The notes below the pieces were generated by a model. The model was not told where the DNA came from. It searched no databases and worked only from the letters and a program-made list of their open reading frames with translations. A DNA stretch of 29,591 bases, taken from assembly GCA_965602945.1 (NCBI GenBank), contig CBFDBC010000015.1, forward strand, positions 1 through 29,591, read 5' to 3'. The DNA comes from JAUXEH01 sp965602945 (GTDB taxonomy: Bacteria > Acidobacteriota > Aminicenantia > Aminicenantales > Aminicenantaceae). This document shows positions 24,513 through 29,591 of the stretch, piece by piece. Numbering within the stretch: position 1 is the first letter of the stretch; the number at the start of each line of letters is the position of its first letter. The position numbers and the translations under genes were made by a program.

Positions 24513-24612
24513 TTGAGCCTCCGCTCTCGTTTTGCAGTTCTGTGTCATTTCCGCCTGGAATAATCGTGAATCATGTCGTAAGACGCACGGCCCAGGCTCT
24601 TGAGTATAGGGA

Positions 24613-24641
24613 TGATATAATAGTCCCAAAAAAACTTCAAT
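24613..24641 (-). promoter_or_regulatory. Promoter for the Asp-box gene cluster
   Basis: TTGAAG (24641-24636), 17-bp spacer with a T7 tract, TATCAT (24618-24613). Predicted start near 24606, leaving about 94 bases of leader. It abuts the palindrome at 24645-24695. Confidence 0.45.
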
Positions 24642-24644
24642 ATA

Positions 24645-24695
24645 TAAAGGGGAGTGGTCCAATTAGAACTGTTAATTGGACCACTCCCCTTTATT
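24645..24695. repeat. Long palindrome, GGTCC subfamily, copy 3
   Basis: Perfect 22-base arms (24645-24666 and 24674-24695) with loop GAACTGT. It sits between divergent genes, so here it cannot be a simple 3' terminator. Core and loop are identical to the copy at 26417-26463. Confidence 0.9.
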
Positions 24696-24795
24696 TTCTC
24701 CTCCTCTCCCTCCTCTTTCCTCCAAGGGTTGCATTGCTGCAGCCTTGAGCATAAACTGGTTTTCTAATTCAATAATTTTGAATGAGGAACAAGCC

Positions 24796-26211
24796 ATGTA
24801 CACACGCATCGACACGGAGATCCTAGAGACACTCGAGGCGATCGTGGGCGAACGGGGGGTCGTGACAGACCCGGACGCCATGCAGCCCTACAGCCACGAC
24901 GAGTTCGCCCTGTCCGAGATCGCACACATGCCCGAGGTCGTGGTCAAGCCTGAGACCGTGGAGCAGGTTTCCGCAGTCATGAAGCTGGCCTCGGAAAAGA
25001 GGATCCCGGTCACGCCGCGCGGCGGTGCCACGGGCCTGTGCGGCGGGTGCGTGCCTTCTCTAGGCGGGATTTCGCTCTCGCTGGAACGCATGAAACGGAT
25101 CGTCGAGATCGACACGGCCAACCAGATGGCGGTGGTGGAAGCGGGGGTCACGCTCGCGGAATTCTATGAGGCGGTCGAGGATTCGGGTCTGTTTTTCCCT
25201 CCCCATCCCGGGGACGAAGGCGCCATGATCGGCGGGCTCATCGCCACCAATGCCGGGGGCGCGCGTGCGGTCAAGTACGGCGTCATCCGGAACTACATCC
25301 GCGGTCTCGAGGTAGTGCTGCCTACAGGTGAGGTCATCCAGCCCGGCGGGAAGCTCATGAAGAGCAGCACGGGATACAACCTGGTCAACCTGGTCATCGG
25401 CGCGGAGGGGACGCTGGGAGTGGTCACCCAGGCCGTGATCCAGCTCATGCCCAAGCCGGCGGTCACGCGCTCCCTCATCATCCCCTACGACGACCTCCAG
25501 TCGGCCATAGACACGGTACCCGAGATCATGGGGGCCAAGATACAGCCCCTGGCGGTGGAGTTCCTTCCCCGTGAGGTCGTGACCATCACGGAAAAGATGC
25601 TCAACAAGAGCTGGCCCTGTTCCCAGGGCACGACCTACCTGCTCATCATCCTGGACGCCCCCAGCGAGGTCGAGATGGACAAGCTTTCAGAGGCGGTGGC
25701 TCAGGTCTGCCTGGACCACAAGGCTCTGGATGTGTTCGTGGCGGACAGCCCCCAGAAACAAGAGCAGGTCCTCGGCATCCGCAGCAAGATCTACGAGGCC
25801 ATAAAAGACCGCAACATCGAGACCCTAGACATCGTGGTACCCCGGGCTGATATCGCCCGGCATGTGGCCCGGGTCCAGGAAGTGCAGGATAAACACGGGC
25901 TGTGGCTGCCCACCTACGGCCATGCCGCCGACGGCAATGTCCACACCCATGTCATGTGTGCCCGCCTGGAAGAGGGTGAGATCGTCCCCCTCCCCGATGA
26001 AGAGTGGAAGCCCCTGCTGGATAAGGTGCGTGCCGACCTGTACCAAGACTGCCGGGAGCGGGGAGGCCTGATCTCGGGTGAGCACGGCATCGGGCTGGTG
26101 AAGAAGCGTTACCTATCCTATGTGTTGAGCCCGGAGGAGATCGCGCTCATGAAGCGGATCAAGCAGGCTTTTGATCCGCAGCATATCATGAATCCCGACA
26201 AAATCTTCTGA
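24796..26211 (+). CDS. glcD: FAD-linked oxidase, glycolate oxidase GlcD type
   Basis: A 471-residue flavoprotein of the vanillyl-alcohol-oxidase fold that oxidises a 2-hydroxy acid such as glycolate or D-lactate. The FAD-binding PP-loop region is TPRGGATGLCGGCVPSLGG (about 75-93), with FFPPHPGDEGAMIGGLIATNAGG and SSTGYNLVNLVIGAEGTLG after it; the C-terminal substrate domain has YGHAADGNVHTHV and GEHGIGLVKKRYL. GAGGAACAAGCC precedes ATG 24796; the longer open frame begins inside the palindrome. No GlcE or GlcF subunit is adjacent, so the electron acceptor is unknown and a stand-alone D-lactate dehydrogenase role is equally possible. Confidence 0.92.
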   Translation: MYTRIDTEILETLEAIVGERGVVTDPDAMQPYSHDEFALSEIAHMPEVVVKPETVEQVSAVMKLASEKRIPVTPRGGATGLCGGCVPSLGGISLSLERMKRIVEIDTANQMAVVEAGVTLAEFYEAVEDSGLFFPPHPGDEGAMIGGLIATNAGGARAVKYGVIRNYIRGLEVVLPTGEVIQPGGKLMKSSTGYNLVNLVIGAEGTLGVVTQAVIQLMPKPAVTRSLIIPYDDLQSAIDTVPEIMGAKIQPLAVEFLPREVVTITEKMLNKSWPCSQGTTYLLIILDAPSEVEMDKLSEAVAQVCLDHKALDVFVADSPQKQEQVLGIRSKIYEAIKDRNIETLDIVVPRADIARHVARVQEVQDKHGLWLPTYGHAADGNVHTHVMCARLEEGEIVPLPDEEWKPLLDKVRADLYQDCRERGGLISGEHGIGLVKKRYLSYVLSPEEIALMKRIKQAFDPQHIMNPDKIF

Positions 26212-26231
26212 CCTGAATAATTCATAAAAGC

Positions 26232-26281
26232 GGCCGACAATTTCCAGATAAAAACGATCTATTTATCTGTCGGCCTCTTTT
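26232..26281 (+). terminator. Probable intrinsic terminator after glcD
   Basis: GGCCGAC/GTCGGCC outer stem (26232-26238 with 26269-26275) and AGATAAA/TTTATCT inner stem (26246-26252 with 26262-26268), with a seven-base bulge on one side, followed by TCTTTTA. It starts 21 bases after the stop codon. Confidence 0.6.
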
Positions 26282-26310
26282 ACCCTACGGGCGAGTCGAT
26301 CTCACAGCAC

Positions 26311-26378
26311 CTGCATCGTTGCGGCTCATTCGGAGTGGACAACCACACCTTCATGAACCGACTCCTCGCAGTTACTGC
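26311..26378 (-). other. Nested hairpin element of unknown role
   Basis: Read on the minus strand, GGTTCAT (26359-26353) pairs with ATGAGCC (26329-26323) using one G-U pair, which would be a C-A mismatch on the plus strand. Inside, GTGTGG and CCACTC form a second stem with loop TTGT. Outside, after an 8x8 internal loop, CTGC (26371-26368) can pair with GCAG (26314-26311) or instead with the GCAG at 26378-26375. The surrounding 26282-26416 shows no gene. It could be a small RNA or a 3'-UTR structure. Confidence 0.3.
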
Positions 26379-26416
26379 AATCTCAACCCGTGAATAATCC
26401 AGGTAATATAGAAAAC

Positions 26417-26463
26417 AAAGGGGAGTGGTCCAATTAGAACTGTTAATTGGACCACTCCCCTTT
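26417..26463. repeat. Long palindrome, GGTCC subfamily, copy 4
   Basis: Perfect 20-base arms (26417-26436 and 26444-26463) with loop GAACTGT, the same loop as the copy at 24645. It ends two bases from the stop codon of the right-hand Asp-box gene and lies between convergent genes, where it could terminate transcription. Confidence 0.9.
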
Positions 26464-26464
26464 A

Positions 26465-29400
26465 TTATTTTTTGATCAGGACCGCGGGGATGTCGGCGTT
26501 GCGCACCATTGCATTGAAATCGGGGATGTCACGCTTCAGCAGCAGGTTCAGCTGGCCGAGCTGCGTGTCGGCCTGGCTGGACAGCTCCCGAAAGACCTGA
26601 TAGGACTGGCCGGTGGGCCTCGCATCCGCCATCCCCACCACAGAAGCCAGCGCCGCGATCTTGTTGTCCAGCATGATGGGGTAATTCAGGGGGTCCTGCC
26701 CGCTCTTGGACTTGGACTGGATCAGAACGTCCTCGATGTCCTGCAGCTTCTGGATGATCCTCCTGCCTTCCTCGGCGATCTTCTCCATTTTTTCCTGCCC
26801 CTTGACCTTGGCCAGCAGGTCGCCGATCTGTTTCTTAAGACTTCGGATCTGGATGATGGAGGTATTGACCTCGGTCAGCTTGTCGCGGATCTGGATCAGG
26901 AAATCAAACTGGAGTTGAAAATCTTTCTGGTTGGCGCGAATCCGGGGGTCCTTCTTCCACTGCCAGGACGCGATCTTGGTCTTGTTCCCGACAGTCAACC
27001 GCACCTGGTAGGTGCCGGGCACGGCCGTGGGGCCTCCGGTCCCGCCCATCCAGAGGACAGCGCCCGGGACGCGGTCTGCCCCCGGATAGCGCATGTTGAG
27101 GACGAAGCGGTTCATTCCGGCTTCTGCTGGGAGACGGCGTGCCCCCCCGCCGCCGCCGAAGAACATGGCCATGGGCGACGCTGCCGCGGCCGCGGGGCCG
27201 CTGTTGGTGTACTTCTGGATCAGCCTCCCCTGGGCGTCCTCGAATTCCAGGGTCACGGTCTCCTCCGGTTTTTCCTTGAAATAGTAGTAGATGACCGTAC
27301 CGGCCGGCGGGTTTTGCCCCACGTTGGGAGCCGGAAAACCGAATCCTCCCATACGGTAGGCCGCCCGCGGCTGGAAGAGGTGCACATCGGAGGCCGCTAC
27401 CCCCCGGTCGATCTGCTGCAGCGGTGTAAGGTCATCGAGGATCCAGAAGGAGCGGCCGTGAGTGGCCAACACCAGGTCGTCTTCCTTGACCTGCATGTCG
27501 TGGATGGGGACCACCGGCAGGTTGAGCTGGAGAGACTGCCACCGCGCTCCGTCATCGAAGGACACGAAAACCCCGGTCTCGGTGCCGGCGTAGAGCAGGC
27601 CCCTGCGCTCCGGGTCCTCACGAACCACCCGCACAAATGAGGTGTCCGGGATCCCGTTGGTGATCTTGGTCCAGGTCGCCCCGTAATCATCTGTCTTGTA
27701 GATGTAGGGCTTGAGATCGTCCGATTTATACCGGGTCATGGCGACAAAGGCCCGTCCCGGCTGGAATGTGGACACATCGACCATGGATATCAGCCCCCAT
27801 TTGGGCATGGCCTTGGGAGTTATGTTCTGCCAGGACTGGCCGCCGTCGCGCGTGATGTGGACCAGCCCGTCGTCGCTTCCCGACCACAGCGTGTCGGGAT
27901 CGTAGACCGACTCCGCGAGGGAAAAGACCGTGCAGTAGTACTCCACGCTGGTGTCGTCGTAGGTGATCGGCCCGCCCGACTTGCCCTGCTTGCTCTTATC
28001 GTTGGTCGTGAGGTCGGGGCTTATCACCGTCCAGCTCTGGCCCTCGTTCGTGGATTTGAACACCACCTGAGCCGTGATGTAAAGCACATTGGGATCGAAA
28101 CGCGAGACCAGGATGGGGAACGTCCACTGGAAGCGGTACTTGAGGTCTTTGGCGCCCCATCCCATGGGATTCTCGGGCCAGGCCGAGATGTTGCGTGACT
28201 GCCCCGTCCGATAGTCCCAGCGCGTGATGTGCCCCCCGTAGCTCCCCGCGTAGACGATGTTGGGATTGTCGGTGCGCGGCGCGATGTACCCGCTCTCGCC
28301 CCCACCTACGGGATGCCAATCGGGCCTGTCGATGGCGCGTCCGGTGGTGCGGCTCGCGATGCGCACGGTGGAGTTGTCCTGCTGGGCGCCGTACACCCAG
28401 TAGGGAAACTGGTTGTCGGTGATGACATGATAGAACTGAGCCGTGGGCTGCGTGTTCTGGGGGGTCCAGGTCACTCCCCCGTTGTAGCTCACGTTGGCGC
28501 CTCCGTCGTTGGAGTTGATCATTCGCTGCGGATCCCCCGGGTCGATCCACAGATCGTGGTTGTCGCCGTGGGGCACGCGGATGGACGTGTAGGAGCGCCC
28601 GCCGTCCACGGAACGGTAGAACCCGGTGTTGAGGACATAGACGCCCTCGGGATTCTTGGGATCGGCATAGATACGGCTGTAGTACCAGGCGCGCTGCCTG
28701 AGGCTGCGGTCGTCGTTCATCTTGCGCCAGGTCGCGCCGCCGTTATCGGAGCGGAACACACCGCCGGTCCTCGACTCCACGATGGCCCACACACGGTCTG
28801 CGCGGGCAGGTGACGCGGTCACGCCGATCTTCCCGATCACATCCCCGGGGAGCCCGGGATTACGTGTGAGCTCGGTCCAGGTGTCGCCGCCGTCGGTGCT
28901 CTTGAACAGGCCCGAATCAGGGCCGCCGGAGTTGAGGCCGTAGGGCGTGCGCCAGGCCTCCCAGATGGCGGCATAGAGCACGCGGGGATTGTGGGGGTCC
29001 ATGACGAGGTCTATGGCCCCGGCCTTGTCGCTTCGGAAGAGGACCTTCTCCCAGGTCACTCCCCCGTCCCGGGAACGGAATACACCACGCTCGTCGCTGA
29101 TCCCGAAAACGTGCCCGAGGGCGGCAACATACACCAGGTCTGGATCCCGGGGATGGATGCGGATGCGGGAGATCTGACGTGTGTCGGTCAGGCCGATTTG
29201 GGTCCAGGTCTTGCCGGCGTCCACGGATTTGTAGACCCCGTCTCCGTGCGAGACATTGCCGCGGATGGGGGCCTCACCCATGCCCACGTACACAACATTG
29301 GGGTCCCACTCCGAGACCGCCACGGCTCCCACGGAACCGGTCTTGAAAAACCCGTCCGAGATGTTTTTCCAGTTCATGCCGCCGTCTGTGGATTTCCAGA

Positions 29401-29591
29401 CGCCCCCGCCTGTGGCTCCGAAGTAGTAGGTGTAAGGCTGTTCCGGGATGCCGGCCACGGCCGTGGCGCGCCCCCCCCGGTACGGGCCGATGCCGCGCCA
29501 CTGCATGGCCTGGTAGAGGGCCTCGTCGTACTGTGCCGCCGCGGCCTTTTGTTTGGCCTGCTGGGCCGAGGTATGCGGCCCGGTAACAAGC
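26465..29591 (-). CDS. Second Asp-box (BNR/VPS10-like) repeat protein, N-terminus beyond window
   Basis: At least 1041 residues; the frame stays open through the right edge (upstream codons read ...AQYDEALYQAMQW), so the ATG at 29506 is internal and the true start with signal peptide lies outside. It is a paralogue of the protein at 21330-24512: MQWRGIGPYRGGRATAVAG matches its LKWRNIGP start. Asp boxes include STDGGMNW, SVDAGKTW, SRDGGVTW, STDGGDTW, SDNGGATW, SYNGGVTW, STNEGQSW, TRDGGQSW and TDDYGATW. The C-terminus has a Gly/Ala-rich linker with GGGGGA, then a Lys/Glu-rich helical region (coiled-coil-like) and ends VLIKK. The exact activity is unknown. Confidence 0.88.
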   Translation of the reverse strand, partial: LVTGPHTSAQQAKQKAAAAQYDEALYQAMQWRGIGPYRGGRATAVAGIPEQPYTYYFGATGGGVWKSTDGGMNWKNISDGFFKTGSVGAVAVSEWDPNVVYVGMGEAPIRGNVSHGDGVYKSVDAGKTWTQIGLTDTRQISRIRIHPRDPDLVYVAALGHVFGISDERGVFRSRDGGVTWEKVLFRSDKAGAIDLVMDPHNPRVLYAAIWEAWRTPYGLNSGGPDSGLFKSTDGGDTWTELTRNPGLPGDVIGKIGVTASPARADRVWAIVESRTGGVFRSDNGGATWRKMNDDRSLRQRAWYYSRIYADPKNPEGVYVLNTGFYRSVDGGRSYTSIRVPHGDNHDLWIDPGDPQRMINSNDGGANVSYNGGVTWTPQNTQPTAQFYHVITDNQFPYWVYGAQQDNSTVRIASRTTGRAIDRPDWHPVGGGESGYIAPRTDNPNIVYAGSYGGHITRWDYRTGQSRNISAWPENPMGWGAKDLKYRFQWTFPILVSRFDPNVLYITAQVVFKSTNEGQSWTVISPDLTTNDKSKQGKSGGPITYDDTSVEYYCTVFSLAESVYDPDTLWSGSDDGLVHITRDGGQSWQNITPKAMPKWGLISMVDVSTFQPGRAFVAMTRYKSDDLKPYIYKTDDYGATWTKITNGIPDTSFVRVVREDPERRGLLYAGTETGVFVSFDDGARWQSLQLNLPVVPIHDMQVKEDDLVLATHGRSFWILDDLTPLQQIDRGVAASDVHLFQPRAAYRMGGFGFPAPNVGQNPPAGTVIYYYFKEKPEETVTLEFEDAQGRLIQKYTNSGPAAAAASPMAMFFGGGGGARRLPAEAGMNRFVLNMRYPGADRVPGAVLWMGGTGGPTAVPGTYQVRLTVGNKTKIASWQWKKDPRIRANQKDFQLQFDFLIQIRDKLTEVNTSIIQIRSLKKQIGDLLAKVKGQEKMEKIAEEGRRIIQKLQDIEDVLIQSKSKSGQDPLNYPIMLDNKIAALASVVGMADARPTGQSYQVFRELSSQADTQLGQLNLLLKRDIPDFNAMVRNADIPAVLIKK

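Overview
The window is a GC-rich, gene-dense bacterial chromosome segment. Several traits point to an Acidobacteriota-like, proteolytic, possibly anaerobic heterotroph: secreted M14 and M42 peptidases, very large Asp-box (BNR/VPS10-type) secreted proteins, a secreted sulfatase, a long Alu-domain-containing SRP RNA and a full selenocysteine system. The Aminicenantia lineage is one guess; this placement is inference, because no taxonomic marker was compared.

Region 1 (1-6334, all minus strand) is the selenocysteine locus. In transcription order it runs: a selenoprotein gene, selA, selD, selB and selC (tRNA-Sec, cut by the left edge). The selenoprotein reads through an in-frame UGA at 6101-6103. 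Conceptually joined, it is a 511-residue exported protein with the iodothyronine-deiodinase-like motif GGCTUPPW, followed by a deiodinase-type thioredoxin fold and a long C-terminal extension. A compact stem-loop of the bacterial SECIS type follows the UGA. ORF callers would split this gene in two. SelD carries an unusual six-cysteine N-terminal module, and selB ends inside the tRNA-Sec gene.

Region 2 (6385-11504) holds a divergently transcribed iduronate-2-sulfatase-like gene, two serine tRNA genes, serS, a small zincin-like protein, a DapA/HOGA-family lyase and, on the other strand, a large SRP RNA.

Region 3 (11563-16046) holds an outer-membrane beta-barrel-like protein (minus), a large secreted M14 metallocarboxypeptidase and a PduO-type cobalamin adenosyltransferase (plus).

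Region 4 (16051-24512, minus) looks like a six-gene operon in the order Asp-box protein, DHOD-like flavoprotein, degenerate M42 homologue, active M42 aminopeptidase, POT peptide transporter, YjbQ. Two junctions are ATGA overlaps. It suggests extracellular or periplasmic peptide processing and uptake. One M42 copy has lost most metal ligands and probably acts as a non-catalytic partner.

Region 5 (24645-29591) has glcD flanked by two copies of a palindrome with identical arms and loop, then a second Asp-box protein that runs off the right edge.

Five long palindromes of about 45-51 bp and one short relative are scattered between genes. They fall into two subfamilies whose arm differences are matched on both sides, as expected for REP/RAYT-like mobile palindromes.
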